Origin: Castanea sativa | Lineage: Eukaryota; Streptophyta; Magnoliopsida; Fagales; Fagaceae | Length of the DNA stretch: 64,000 nucleotides | Direction of reading: 5' to 3' | Assembly: GCF_040712315.1 (NCBI RefSeq) | Contig: NC_134020.1 | Location: forward strand, 45,121,751-45,185,750 | Shown here: positions 10,316-21,983 of the stretch, one piece after another | Layout: every line of letters starts with the position of its first letter | Position numbering within the stretch: position 1 is the stretch's first letter | Program-made: the position numbers and the translations under genes | Notes under the pieces: generated by a model | The model's input: the letters and a program-made list of their open reading frames with translations, nothing else | Databases searched by the model: none | Told to the model about the DNA's origin: nothing

Positions 10316-12355
10316 ATGATAGCCTTGTTTGACACAGGAGCAGCAGCAACAATCCTTCATCCTAAGATTTTACCAAAAGATTTTTGGATACTCCATCATC
10401 AGATGTTCAGAGCAGCCAATGGAGAAACATTTATGATTACCCAGAAAAGTAAACTCATTCACATTAGAATATTCCCAACCCTTACCATTAAACACCAAGT
10501 CCTTGGATCCCCTCTCACAGGCAGAGATCCCCTCCTTCACCAGATACCCAACCTCAGATGGTCCTCAAAAGGCCTCTTGCATAAACAACACCTTCTCACA
10601 TGGACCCAGGTACCACCTTTGTTTTCAATAAACCCCTTTGATTCCTTGAAAGCCCAGATTATCAATGAATGCTGTGCAGCCACCCACTCAAAATTCCTCC
10701 TCAAAAACCCAAAACCACTATGAAAAAACCCAGCCTTTTTCATAACCATTTCCTTCAAAAAGAATGAAGATGTTAACCCTACAAAAGCTAGTCATAGAGG
10801 TATGAACCTAGAACACTTGTCCCTAGCTAAGCAGGAGTTAGCTACCCTTCTCTTAGAAAACCTCATTGAACCCACAACTTCTCCATGGGCATGTGAAGCC
10901 TTCTATGTTAATAAGCATGCAGAACAAGTTTGAGGAAAGCTCAGATTGGTAATCAACTACCAAGATCTTAATCATTTCCTTGCTGATGACAAGTTTTCAC
11001 TGCCAAACAAAAGTGCTCTTTTCCAGCATCTTTCCAATGCCAAAGTATTTTCAAAGTTTGATCTCAAAGCAGGATTTTGGCAACTTGGAATCCATCCAAA
11101 AGAAAGATATAAGACAGCTTTTTGCATTCCAGACCACCATTATCAATGGACGGTAATGCCTTTTGGCCTCAAAAATGCTCCATCCCAGTTCCAAAAAGCA
11201 ATGGTAACTCTTTTCCAACCACTGTTGTCAAATGCACTGATCTATGTAGATGACATCCTCCTATTCTCAAAAGATGCAGAATCCCATGAAAAATTGCTTA
11301 CTGAATTTTACAATTTAGTAAAAGCTCAAGGGATAATGCTTTCAGAAAAGAAAATGATCATAGGAGTATCCTCTATTGATTTCCTAGGAGTAAACATTTC
11401 AGATGGAAAGTACACTCTGCAACCCCACATAGCAGTCTCTCTTAGTGAATTTCCTGATACACTCACCAGCACTAAACAGATCCAGCAGTTTCTTGGAATT
11501 GTTAACTACATGTCAGACTTTATTCCAAAAATTTCCAGACACAGAGATTGTTTGTCCAAGCTATTGAAAAAATTTCCTCCAGCATGGAATTCAATTCATA
11601 CAGAAGCAGTTCAACAATTGAAAAAATTAGCAGAAAAGCTTCCCCCTTTGCAGATTCCAGGAACAGGAAAAAGGATTTTACAGACAGATGCAAGTGATGA
11701 GTATTGGGCAGCAGCTCTCTTTGAAGAAATTAATGGAAAAAGAAGCATTTGTGGATACAAAAGCGGTGCATTCAAGCTTTCAGAACTCCATTATCATTCC
11801 ACTTTCAAAGAAATTCTGGCAGTTAAACATGGTATTGAAAAGTTCCAGTTTCACCTCCTTGGTTACAATTTTCTTGTAGAGATGGATATGTCTTCCTTCC
11901 CAAAAATGCTCCAGTTCAAAAGAAAAATGCTCCCCCATCCCCAGTTACTCAGATGGTCAAATTGATTTTCACAATGGTCCTTCCAAGTCAAACACATCAA
12001 AGGTACAGATAACCTTATCACTGACTATCTTTCTAGAAAGCCTCCAGTCCTCCATACCACAATAATTCCTCCACCCTTATGTGTATACCCAATAACAGAT
12101 CCATCCTCATCCTCAGGCCCTTCTTCATCCTCTGACCCTTCTACTTCATCCTCCAATAATATCATGGACATAATAGAAACCATTCCCCCAGACATAAAAG
12201 ACCAAATAAAAACCCTAACCCTCCAAGCCAGATCCAAAAGAATCATCCAAGTCTTCCATAATTACCTCAAACAAAACCAGAGCCATTTCCTTGCCATTTT
12301 TCCAGATATTGAGCAACCATGGAAAACCCTATTTGCATTTTGGATAACACGATGA
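10316..12355 (+). pseudogene. Pararetroviral aspartic protease-RT-RNase H polyprotein, three stops
   Basis: One reading frame spans 10316-12355 with in-frame stops at 10721, 10931 and 11963. The protease shows the FDTGAA active-site motif about five residues in. Reverse transcriptase follows: a SKFDLKAGFWQLGI block (about 11050-11095), VMPFGLKNAPSQFQ (11155-11196) and an intact YVDDILLF catalytic box (11243-11266). RNase H includes TDASDEYWAAALF (11686-11724), the Glu of the STFKEILAVKHGI block and the VKHIKGTDNLITDYLS end block. No integrase follows, in contrast to Ty3/gypsy. The arrangement and the RT words match plant pararetroviruses, which replicate by reverse transcription without obligatory integration. 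The three stops mean no full enzyme can be made from this copy. Confidence 0.85.
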
Positions 12356-12494
12356 AATGTTGTTCATTAACTTTACATGTGGTACTTACTCAATGAGTAC
12401 TACTTGTGCATTCACTTTGAACCACGATTCTACTAATACACTTTTCTTCATGACAATAAATATTTTAACAAATTCTGGCATGAAATTTTGAAAA

Positions 12495-12791
12495 ATGATG
12501 CTCATGATGGTCAATGGTCCATGGTCCAAGTATCACAAAGCAGATCACCCCCAATTTGGTCAAAAAATTACTTCAGCATGTATAGTTGCAAAGTTAAATT
12601 CCAAAAATAATATTCAGGCAGAAGGAATTGTCCACCCTCCAAAGGTTCATTGGGTAACAAATGCCGACGGAACTATTCACAGACACACGGATGTATCTTG
12701 GATATCCTGTCACTATTCACTCACTATGGCAGAATCCCTCAATCAAGGAGTCTTCCCAGAGATTGTACCAGCAGATCCAGATATTTGCTGA
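12495..12791 (+). pseudogene. Unassigned open frame downstream of viral RNase H
   Basis: An uninterrupted 98-residue frame lies between the pol remnant and the viral promoter region, in a different frame from pol. It contains SKYHKADHPQFGQKITSAC and VHWVTNADGTIHRHTDVSW. After its stop an acidic tail can be read. Its position matches that of the last protein of some caulimovirids (transactivator/viroplasmin region or extended polyprotein end), but I do not recognise a domain. It is assigned to the virus by position only. Confidence 0.4.
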
Positions 12792-13189
12792 CAGCAATGG
12801 CCCTATCAACACCATTGGGAAACGCCCAGTACTTTCGACTTTGATGATCCCTATTACCATAATCATGATCCAGATGCAGACATTGGTGAAGAATGGTTCC
12901 AAGGAAGAGATGATTAGAGAAAATTATGTACAAAAGATATATGCAAAAAAAAAAAAAAAAAACACAAAACATAAAAAACAAAAAATGTGGGACCCACTTT
13001 GGACCCACTCTTGTCTTGGCCTCCCTTCCTACTTTGCCGTCACACTTCTTTCAAGCTTCCATGCATGATAACTCGTCCTTTCCTTTAGTTCCATGATTCA
13101 TATTGTCAGAAGATAATTTTGTAGAAGCCAGCTAGCACTGATTCCTCCACCAGCCTTCGACAATTGTAAAGCAAGAAATCAGAATTCAC

Positions 13190-13430
13190 ACTTTGTTACT
13201 ATAAATTATTTCGTCCTCTTGTAAAATGTTCGCCTATAAATAGGCTGTTTGTATCAATAGTTCAGCAGAGAGAAAGAGAGAGTGAATGAGAGTGAGAAAG
13301 CAGAAAAGAAAGAGTTAGAGAGTTTAGAAAGTCAGCCAGTCTGTGTAATATTTTACAGTTTATGTCTTCCAGTCCTGTAAAAAACTTGTTCAATATAATA
13401 ATATCCATCAGTTTGTTGCACCTTGTTCTG
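13190..13430 (+). promoter_or_regulatory. Pararetroviral promoter-like region with TATA box
   Basis: TATAAATAGG at 13235-13244 is followed after about 20-25 bases by a purine-rich GAGAGAAAGAGAGAG leader. An AATATAATAATATCC stretch that could serve polyadenylation follows around 13390. Caulimovirid large intergenic regions have just this TATAAATAGG plus GA-rich start. Activity in this copy is untested. The bases from about 13480 to 13670 resemble neither virus nor copia and may be filler. Confidence 0.5.
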
Positions 13431-13678
13431 TGTTCTATCCCATATTCTGCAGTTATTTTATATAGTATTTTAGCAATATATGTCATTAATAAGCTTCCAT
13501 GATCTTCTTACACCCTCCTATGTTCATCTTGTAGTTGTAAGAGAAAGGGACGAAACCAATGTAAAAGACTAAAAGACGAAGGATAACTAAAATACAAAGA
13601 AGGACAAAACTACAAAAACTAACTTAAATTCATGAAGTAGGAAGCTACGGGAGGAATGTAGAATTGGTGGAATTGGTG

Positions 13679-15090
13679 GATTATTCAAAGACTTTTTCTC
13701 TTGTTGCTATTTTTTCTTTTCTGTGAAGGTTTTATTGTCTATTGTTGCTATAAAATATTGGCAATTGCATCAGCTAGATGTTAATAATGTGTTTCTTTAT
13801 GGTGATCTTGATAAAGAAGTTTATATGCAATTGTCTCAGGGTTTTCATAGCAAGGGGGACTGTTATTTAGCAAGTAATAGACCTCTAGTATGCAGACTTA
13901 GAAATCTCTTTATGGCTTGAAGCAAGCCTCTAGACAATGGCATGCCAAGTTATCTGCAACCATTGTGCAATATGGATTCATACAATCTAAACTAGATTAT
14001 GTACTTTTTGTCCACTTAAAGGGATCATCTTTCATAACCCTTTTGGTTTATGTTGATGATATTCTTATCACAGGGAATGATCCTTATTGTGTGACTAAGT
14101 TAAGGAAGTTGCTTGATAGTAAGTTTGGAATCAAATATTTTGGTGCTTTGAAGTATTTTTTTGGGACTTGAAGTAGCAAGAAATGAAAATGGGATTAGTC
14201 TTAATCAAAGGAAGCATGCTTTGGAGGTGCTCAAAGGTTCAGCTATGCTTGGTTGTAAGCTAGTTAGCAAAGACACCAATGAAGCAACATTTGAGATTTT
14301 CCAATGATGAAGGAAAGCTAATTAAGGACAGTATATAAGGCTAATTGGGAGGATGATATACTTGACCTTGACTAGACCAGACATTTCTTATGCAATACAC
14401 AGGCTCAGTTAATTTTTGAGTGAACCTAGAGAACTGCACATGTTGGCAGCTCAGAGAATATTGCAGTAGATAAAGGGCACTTCTGGTTAAGGAATTTACT
14501 TTCTAGCTAACTCTGATTTTCAATTGAAGGCATTTTGTGATGCTGATTGGGTAGGATGTACAAACACAAGAAAGTCTTTAACAGACTATTGTGTTTTCTT
14601 GGGAAACAGCTTGATTTCATGGAGGTCTAAGAAACAAACAGTAGTTTCTTGATTTTTTGCTGAGGTAGAATGTTGTTCAATGGCAAGCACATGTTGTGAG
14701 CTAACTTGGTTATTCTAGTAGCTTGAAGATTTCAAGATACAGCATCATAAAGCAGCTCTACTCTATTGCAATAATAAGGCAACTTTGCACATAGCATCCA
14801 ACCCAGTATTTCATGAAAGAACTAAGTATTTCATGAAATAACTAAACACAATAAGGTGGATTGCCACCTAATTAATAAGGAAAAAAATATTCAAGTTGGA
14901 TTGATAAAGTCATTCCACATTCCAAGCAATTATCAATTAGCAGATATTTTCACAAAGGCCCTTGGCTTGCCAGCTTTCATGAATTTGTTAAAAAGATTAG
15001 GCTTGTTGAATGTTTTTAGTGCTTCTATCAAATATCCAGAACCTTTCCAAGACTCACTAGCAGCTCCTACATCAGAAGCAGCCGTGGTCT
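13679..15090 (+). pseudogene. Copia reverse transcriptase (C-terminal part) and RNase H, broken
   Basis: The frame resumes with DYSKTFSPVA, then WQLHQLDVNNVFLYGDLDKEVYM. A stop follows at 13917-13919, in the place of the usual '[11 protein letters not shown]' junction. Next comes [11 protein letters not shown] and the intact [14 protein letters not shown] catalytic box (about 14045-14085). RNase H follows: FCDADWVGCTNTRKSLT (14527-14577), SLISWRSKKQTVVS, a decayed AEVE block, and the LADIFTKALGLPAFM tail (14938-14982) typical of the copia C-terminus. At least six stops or shifts are present. About ten residues expected between KLV (9733) and DYSK are missing at the viral insertion. Confidence 0.85.
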
Positions 15091-15100
15091 TGAGGGGGAC
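15089..15100 (+). promoter_or_regulatory. Polypurine tract of the copia element
   Basis: CTTGAGGGGGAC lies immediately before TGTTAAG of the right LTR. This is the expected plus-strand primer position. Confidence 0.85.
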
Positions 15101-15439
15101 TGTTAAGAAGAAAGAAGAAATAAAGAGAGATTAAATGATGTTGTGTTGGAAGATTAGTTGAGCACGTGCTGATCACACTAGTTCCATAACATATTGAAGC
15201 AACTAATTGACACGTGCCTTAATGTTATTGGTAGATTAGCTTTTTTGTTAGTTAGTTAGGATTTGTAACCATTTTTCCCACTTCTTTTCATTCTTATCTT
15301 TTTCTATTCAATTGTATATAAATTAGAGTAATGTATTAGTTAAACATACCTTTTCATTCTTGGTTAAGCGGTAAGAAGCTTACCATTCAGTTTAGAATTC
15401 TCTCTGTGATTTAGATATTTTCTGTTTTAGATTTTATCA
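15101..15439 (+). repeat. 3' LTR of the copia element
   Basis: It is 339 bp long, from TGTTAAGAAG to ATTTTATCA, followed by the GTAAT target duplication. It differs from the left LTR by scattered substitutions, mostly C/T and G/A changes. Confidence 0.93.
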
Positions 15440-15947
15440 GTAATACTTAACAACCACAACAATATAGTCAAATTTTGAGGGGGAAATAATCAAATATGGC
15501 ATGGTTGATTTGGGTAAAATGTCACAAACTAAATAATTTGGGGGAAAATGTCACAAGCTAAAAATCAAAACCGTTCATAAGAAAACAAGTGAGTGGGTTT
15601 ACACATATTCAAATCCTCAAACATTTGCAATAAAAGACATAATGGAGATACATATCCTCCACATACAGCCATTTAATTCCCTTTTCACACTTAATTCATT
15701 TATAACTTACATTTATTCAGCTTCTCACATCTATTCATTTATTTCTTGCATAATTTGAATCATAAACACTAAATAATCTTGAATATGTAATATACGTTGA
15801 TGAGTACAATGTAAGTAAACCTCTGAACTAATAATCCACTTCAAGTTTGTTTCTAAACAGAATGGCAGCAACCAATGCTCCCTTATTGGGGAAGAAAATT
15901 CCAAAATACACACCATTTTGAGAAATAAAGGCATATAATCCCTCAAG

Positions 15948-16368
15948 TTATGGTTTCATTGAGTACTTTACCAAGCCAGGAATATGAGTGTTCATAATGT
16001 AGTCTTCCCAGTCAATACATTTTGGATCAAAGTCAAACAAATGCACATCGGCATCACTCTCTCTTGCTGCCACTCGTAGCTTTTCAGTGTTGGAATCATC
16101 AAAACTGTATTGAATTAAAAAGCTATTATCTGTTGACACATGGATAATATGACTGAAAAATTAAGCATTAAAATAAATAATACCCACCTTCCTGTAAAGA
16201 ATACATATGGTTTGTAGAGTTCAACCAATCGCATACCTAATGCGACCTTCCTCATACGATCAATATACATGTCCCGATAGTACTGGAAAAGTACTACATT
16301 TGCTAACAATAATACCTTTAAAGAATAAAGTCAGAAAATAAAATTAATGATATTATAGCATAGATAAC

Positions 16369-16418
<50 letters not shown>

Positions 16419-16816
16419 TTATTTATTTATTTGATATTTTATTGTATATTTTAATGGTAGGGCTTGGGTTAAATATGTGTTATTTATTTATTGTAAATGG
16501 ATCTATATATTATTGTATTAGACATTTATTATTATTGTATATGTATATGAAATTATATATTTTGGTTTTTAAAAAAAAAATAAAAAAGAAGATATTATAC
16601 ATTTTAATTTTTAAAGAAAATACAATATAGAAGATTTTAATGGAGGGTTCATATTTAGAATAGAATTTAAATTTGATTAAAAATAGAAAGTAAAATAATG
16701 TGTAAAATTGTGAGACATTTAAAGCAATATTACAAGGTCAACCAAATGTCAAATAACTTCAATTTTATATATACAAGAAACAAGGCTTGACCGCATTTCT
16801 CTTGTGAAAATTAAAG

Positions 16817-16866
<50 letters not shown>

Positions 16867-19800
16867 GACGTGCATATGTGCTTGCACACACAACACATAT
16901 CTTCCTTGACATTCCAAGTTACCATGGCGAGCCCCGTTAATAAAAAATGATATTTTGCACGGTATAATGTTTTCAATTTTTCTATTAAATCTTAAAACAA
17001 GGGATAGAGATGTATGCTAAGTTTGGATTGGAAGAGACGAGGAGACTATTGGGGAATGGAGAAATGATTTGAGAGGATTTGAAGGGGTTCTCAAACCATT
17101 TTTTTAATCCCTTCAATTTGTGAAAATTAATTTGAAGGGGAAGGGATTCAATTTGTCCTTAATATTTCTTAAGTATATAGTTAAATAAATTAATGATATA
17201 ATTACTAATTTCTTTATGTATTTTCCTTTCCTTTCCTTCCAACTCTACAACATAATTAGAGGATCAATAACATTGAATCTCCTCCCTTCTCTCTTAATTT
17301 TGAAAACATCCAAGGGGAAAATATATCTACTCCCCCTTTTCGCTCCCCTCTGCTCCTCTACCTGTCACTCTTATCTTCTCCCATCCTCTCCTCTCCTTTC
17401 AAATTTCCAAGCAGAGTGGAAAGAATTCATCTTGGTGCCTATAAAAATAGGCTCCTATCTTAGTGTTTTACACTTTTTCCCCCGTGAATTTGGAAATGAG
17501 AAACTATTACTAAATATGGGAACCAAATTAAAATGCCTTACAATTTCATTTTTCATGTTTATAATCTTGGTTACTAAGTTAAAAACAAACCTTCAATGGC
17601 AGTTTATATCGAATAGCCATATATGCATGAAATTGAGCCATACTGCTTAACACTATTCCCTTCCCGACTTTGATTGATTTCCCATCTTTACCAATCCACG
17701 GATTTCTAGTGAAGTACCGGAAGATGAATTCGTGAAGAGTATATAATTTCATTGGATTTCTCAATGATGAACCAACATGGAAGATGATCGTAGAAGACTT
17801 ATTTGCATGAGCCACCATGGCCACAATCATAGAATTTACCACCATGTCTACTGGTATCTGCATGTATTTCAAATTTTCATATTGAATATATACTTATTGA
17901 AAAGAATAAATATGTACAAACACAACCATAGAAGCAAGAGCTATAGGTGTGTGTCTACATGTGCTTATGGCGTAAAGAATGAAGAATGAGTTTAACTCAC
18001 TATATCTAAGATTGACTTAGGATGGGCAGTAAAGCATTCCAATTTTCCTTTACCGTAGGCAGAAATTACTCCATCAATGGTTCTGTAACAAGAAAATTAA
18101 TTGTAACAAAACATGAATTACTCACGAAAAGAAAAAAAAAAAAATAAAGAAAAAAAAATCAATTTAATGTTATTTTCTTGAACCTCGATTACCCAAAATT
18201 CTGAGCTTCTATAATTTAATGACAAACTATGATTACCTTGTGCCTTCAATCCAACCTGAAAATGGTTCTTTGTAAGTACTGGTTACCATGGTGGGTCGTA
18301 TGATGACTAGGGGCAGATTCTGATTAAATTGTCCTAAAAGCATTTCTCCCATTGCTTTCGTATATGTGTAGGTGTTTGGCCATCCATATAGTTTTGCCCT
18401 AGCAATTAATAAAAACAAAAAATATAATTAAAAAGAGGGATCAAATAATTTTTTTTGATACAAGATAAAATTCTACTCTAATTTAATCTAAGTGTATATG
18501 TATGTGAAACTCCTTTCTGGAGACGTGAACTCCAGCCCTTACCTCCCACACTCTACAAGTATTTATATTTGTAGAGTGACCATTGTAACAAGAGTGTGCG
18601 GTGGTAAGAGGGGTCAAATAATTAATTTGTAAGAGAATGACTTCATTATTAATCACAAAATTTAAGCACAGGTAAAACTTAGATATAGTACCTTAAATAT
18701 TATTCTTTAAATAGGTTTACCCTTATTAAATTTCTACCATCTTTCTGATTAATTATCTCTGCAAAGGCGTTAAAAACATCTCCTATAGCTAGGTTTTTTT
18801 TCCCTGATCATTGACAAAACCTGATGGATTAATTGGATTCTAATGGTTAGTAAATTCCTTCAACAGATCAAAGCTTGAATGGATCTAAGGTTTCGTAAAT
18901 TCTTCTTTACATCACCCAAAGCACCAGACTACCTACACCTATGGGACCTAAGTTTCCTTCATGACTTTTAATATTATAGTCAGGAAACATAACTTTGTTA
19001 GATTCAAGAAAAAGACAGTGCTGAACAGGTCATATTATGTTAGATTCTTAAAAACCTTTCAATGCCAAAATCCTTCATGGTGGATATGATTGCTTCATTC
19101 GTGGCGCCTTGTACTCGTAATCTATCCAGGTATTCCTTCACAAGTTCTTTTTCGGCATTGATATCTAATTTTGAGGTTCCTTTTAGCGTGTCTCCCATGT
19201 AAAATGGGCTCTCTAGTATGTTCCCTCCCTTCTCGCTGCACACATAAGCTATGAAACAACAACTAGTTCATTGATGAGTGCTCATGTTTTACTATATATT
19301 CCAATGACGGATAATTTTGCATTGCAGATGAAAAAAAAATATAATTCTTTTTGCACTAGCAATCATTACTTGACGTTCAAAATAGCTAATTAGTGTATAA
19401 GGGCAGAGTTCCAGTCTACACTGACCAGTTGATACATGGAGAAGCACCTTCAATTTAACACAATTCTGCGCAAAGCTCAAAACATGAAAAGCTCCAAATG
19501 TGTTGGTGCCCAATGCAACATCATATCTAAAAGAGGAAAGAAAGGAATAGAAAAAGTGAAGAAGATTTATATTTTATCGTATGACTCTTTTGATTACTCA
19601 CACATTGTTCATTGTTACCTTTCATCAAAGTTCGTTGTAGCAGAAGAATTTAAGACGATGTCGATTTCTTTCCACATCTCTTCTCTCAATGTACAATCTT
19701 TGATTCCTAAATTCTCATCACAAACGTCACCAGAGATAGGAGTAACCCTTTCAGAGATAAATGATTCTAGATTTGCACCCATGCTCTTTCTTAGTACATT

Positions 19801-20780
19801 AAATAGGTCCTTTCCTAGTATCTACACATAAACGAATAGATATGACTGATTAAACACAAGGCTCTTAGAATAGTATACATTAAAAAAAAAGATTAAAATT
19901 ATTACGCACAACTATTTGACGTACTCCAGAAATTGGTTGAAATTATGACTTTTAGTCAAGATTTTAGTTGTTTTTGGGCGTGTGTAAAATTATGTAAAAT
20001 ATTTGTGTGTAATAAACACTACCAAAAAAAAAAAAAGTATTCAAACCTATTTAGTGTGAATAATATTATAATGTAATTAAATCCAAGGAAATTAAATAAT
20101 TCTCAAATTAAAAGCAAGACTAAAATATAAATTAACCAATTAAATTTAGGGTCATTTTTATTTGATCCTTGATGTTTAAAACTTTTGATTTAGTTCTCAT
20201 TTTAGTTTTTCAACATTAGAGACCAAAATAAAAGTTTTCCTAAACCTAGAAGTGTAATTTATAGTTTAGTCTGAAGGAAATCATGTGTTTTACATGTAAA
20301 AACTAAAAACCAATAGTTCTGCGCATTCATTTTATTGCTTATAAAATTAAAAAGAACTAAATGGGTACCTCATTCCGAAAACGTTGTGTAGCAGACTTAT
20401 TGTCTGAAGTTCTCAAAAGAAGATAGAGTTTTTTCACATTTGGTTGAGCCCTGAGTATTTTCTCCACAAAAACTGTCAATTTATGCAAGCAAAGTTATCA
20501 CTTATCACTAACACCAACATCCTTCAATACATGCAGGCACACAATCGTTACAAGAAATACAGGGAGGTAGTGCTATATAGTATATACTATAAATTAGTGG
20601 AGCCAAGTGGAATACAAGCAACTTGGGTGACGCACGGGTCGTTTATAATTTTAGCTTTACACAAACATTAACATATGCTTTTCCAGGGTGAGAGAGAGAA
20701 CCTTTTGCTAGAAAGCCTGTGGCACCAGTGACTAAAATAGTCTTGTTCTCAAAATATGGAAGTATACCTTCCAACTCCAT
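15948..20780 (-). CDS. FAR: Alcohol-forming fatty acyl-CoA reductase, ten exons, intact
   Basis: It reduces long-chain acyl-CoA to primary fatty alcohol with NADPH, for cuticular wax, suberin or pollen wall (Arabidopsis CER4/FAR and MS2 family). Exons on the minus strand: 20780-20702, 20472-20369, 19821-19619, 19526-19426, 19248-19056, 18398-18237, 18082-18001, 17857-17591, 16315-16188 and 16104-15948. All introns are GT-AG and phases agree. The product is 491 residues, the usual length. N-terminal Rossmann motif TGATGFLAK is at residues 18-26, and the YTYTK catalytic motif (YxxxK) at 237-241. Conserved blocks [32 protein letters not shown] and the terminal PKCIDWEDY of the 'male sterile' C-domain are present. 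The start matches MEL-x-IL-x-(F/Y)[17 protein letters not shown] of the family. Isoform and tissue cannot be told from sequence. No premature stop is seen, so it is likely functional. Confidence 0.95.
16371..16412. repeat. (GA)n microsatellite in intron 8 of the reductase gene
   Basis: About 21 GA units lie 56 bp before exon 9. On the coding strand this is a TC-rich tract close to the intron 8 acceptor, so it may extend the polypyrimidine tract. An (AT)n tract of about 23 units lies in the same intron at 16818-16863. This 1,275-bp intron (16316-17590) also holds a G/A- and C/T-rich inverted pair (about 17020-17420). Confidence 0.9.
16818..16863. repeat. (AT)n microsatellite in intron 8 of the reductase gene
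   Basis: A long AT dinucleotide run in the largest intron of the gene, likely polymorphic in length between individuals. Confidence 0.95.
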
Positions 20781-20881
20781 GAAAGAAGAAATGAGAGACG
20801 AAAGAGTAAATGATGATGATCTAAAGCAAAGAATAGGTGATTTGATTTCTAAGGCGGATTTGAGAGTCACACCTTTCTTTT

Positions 20882-20899
20882 CTTTATATATATATATAG
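20882..20899 (-). promoter_or_regulatory. Candidate TATA box of the reductase gene
   Basis: On the minus strand ACTATATATATATATAAAG lies about 105-120 bases before the start codon at 20780. That leaves room for a short leader. AT-rich DNA makes chance TATA sequences common, so this is a candidate only. Confidence 0.4.
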
Positions 20900-21108
20900 T
20901 ACGTTTTGGCACCTTCCTCTCACGTTTCTTCACTTTTTTGTGTATTCGTTGGTTGCATTGTTACAGAATCAATTTATCCAGCCATTTCTAAATGTGGTCA
21001 CCCGAGTGAAGTATAGTTAGCGAGTCGTACTTGGACCACAAAACATCAAGTCTACATTATCTCGGTACCTAATTTACATGGCTGTACGGAGTTGTCTTGG
21101 TCCATTAG

Positions 21109-21879
21109 TAATTATTAGAGATGGCAATGGGATGGGGCAGGTTCGAAGAATGGGGTTTTCACTCCCGCACCACATGATCTTATCTTTACCCCCCATACCC
21201 GCCCTGTCCCACATGACGGGAAAAATTTTCTTGCCCCATCCACACCCCTTGGGGCTCTGCGAACCTCTGCCTCATCCCGTAAAACTCTACTTCTAGTTAA
21301 TTTACTCCCAAATATTACAATTGTTTTTAATAAAATTTGTTTCATTAAAAAAAATATACTTAAAAATTACAAATAAATTTATCTCATTAAATCAAACTAA
21401 TTTTTAGCAAAAATTGAATAATATTATTAAAGTATTTAACAAGATAATGTCACAACAGAAACAAAAATCTCATAATAAAAAATTAATTATTCAATAGTAA
21501 AAAAATTTGTTTATAATAAAGACAAAAGAAAATGTTAAAATTAATACCTTATTTCTAACCTTGCTAGAGAAAAAAAAAAAAAAAAGAGGCAAAAAGCCTT
21601 GTTGGGTAGAATAAAATAAATTGATGGTATGTTTGTTTGAATAGTAGGATTTTAGGTATGAAAAATTTACAATTTAACCCTTATTAGTACAAGGTGGAAC
21701 GAGGATGGGGTGGGACAGGGTGAGTTGGGTCTAAAAAGTCTAAACCCATCCCCGTCCCATCCTGTGGTGTAAGGCTAGAATCTCGCTTCATTCCCGCCCC
21801 ACCACCTTTGTAGGATGGTGAAAACCCACGTAGGGCAAATCAGGGAAGGACGGGGAAAAATTGCCATCCCTAATAATTA
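21109..21879. mobile_element. TIR-bounded non-autonomous DNA element upstream of the reductase
   Basis: The left end TAATTATTAGAGATGGCAAT (21109-21128) and the right end ATTGCCATCCCTAATAATTA (21860-21879) are inverted copies with one mismatch. Next to the ends lie GGGATGGGGCAGG-type and CCCCATCCACACCCC-type blocks, which also pair in part. The middle is AT-rich. 'AGAGATGGCAATGGG(G)C(G)GGG' ends are a common plant DNA-transposon signature (possibly hAT-like). Part of the outer palindrome may be a TAATTATT-type target duplication. No transposase is encoded. Confidence 0.7.
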
Positions 21880-21983
21880 TAATGAAAATTGGTAGTTAGT
21901 AGCTGTTTGTTAATTCCTTTATAATTATAGGTTTACATAAACATAAATGTACAAAAACATACTGTGATGAGGGAGAGAGAACC

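Larger units (their letters stand above)
9734..13670 (+). mobile_element. Endogenous pararetrovirus fragment (Caulimoviridae-like)
   Basis: An old viral copy is embedded in the copia reverse transcriptase. In order it holds a basic capsid C-terminus with a CCHC knuckle (9808-10293), an aspartic protease, a reverse transcriptase and RNase H in one frame (10316-12355), an unassigned frame (12495-12791), and a promoter-like non-coding region with TATAAATAGG (13235-13244). There is no integrase and no LTR pair, and the RT sequence is of caulimovirid type. Movement protein and capsid N-terminus are missing. The pol frame contains three stops, so it is not functional. The word AATTGGTG is present at both edges (9726-9733; 13662-13669 and 13671-13678). 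That fits end-joining at microhomology or a short duplication rather than integrase action. Confidence 0.85.
8642..15439 (+). mobile_element. Ty1/copia LTR retrotransposon, internally deleted, with nested virus
   Basis: Two 339-bp LTRs (8642-8980 and 15101-15439) begin TGTTAAG and end TTATCA. They are flanked by the 5-bp target duplication GTAAT (8637-8641 and 15440-15444). A tRNA-Met-type primer site follows the left LTR and a GAGGGGGAC purine tract precedes the right LTR. The order reverse transcriptase then RNase H, with no integrase behind them, fits Ty1/copia. Gag, protease and integrase are missing: the linker before reverse transcriptase comes soon after the leader. The reverse transcriptase is interrupted by pararetroviral DNA (9734-13670). 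The LTRs differ at several dozen sites, so the insertion is not recent. Many stops make it immobile by itself. Confidence 0.93.

Noticed and set aside
17216..17650. 144-residue plus-strand frame
   Set aside because: It overlaps intron 8 and exon 8 of the acyl-CoA reductase on the opposite strand; it is antisense and has no recognised domain.
21078..21345. Frames of 72 and 76 residues near the TIR element
   Set aside because: They read through the G/C-rich terminal blocks of the transposon (PHPHPLG-type text) and are not conserved.
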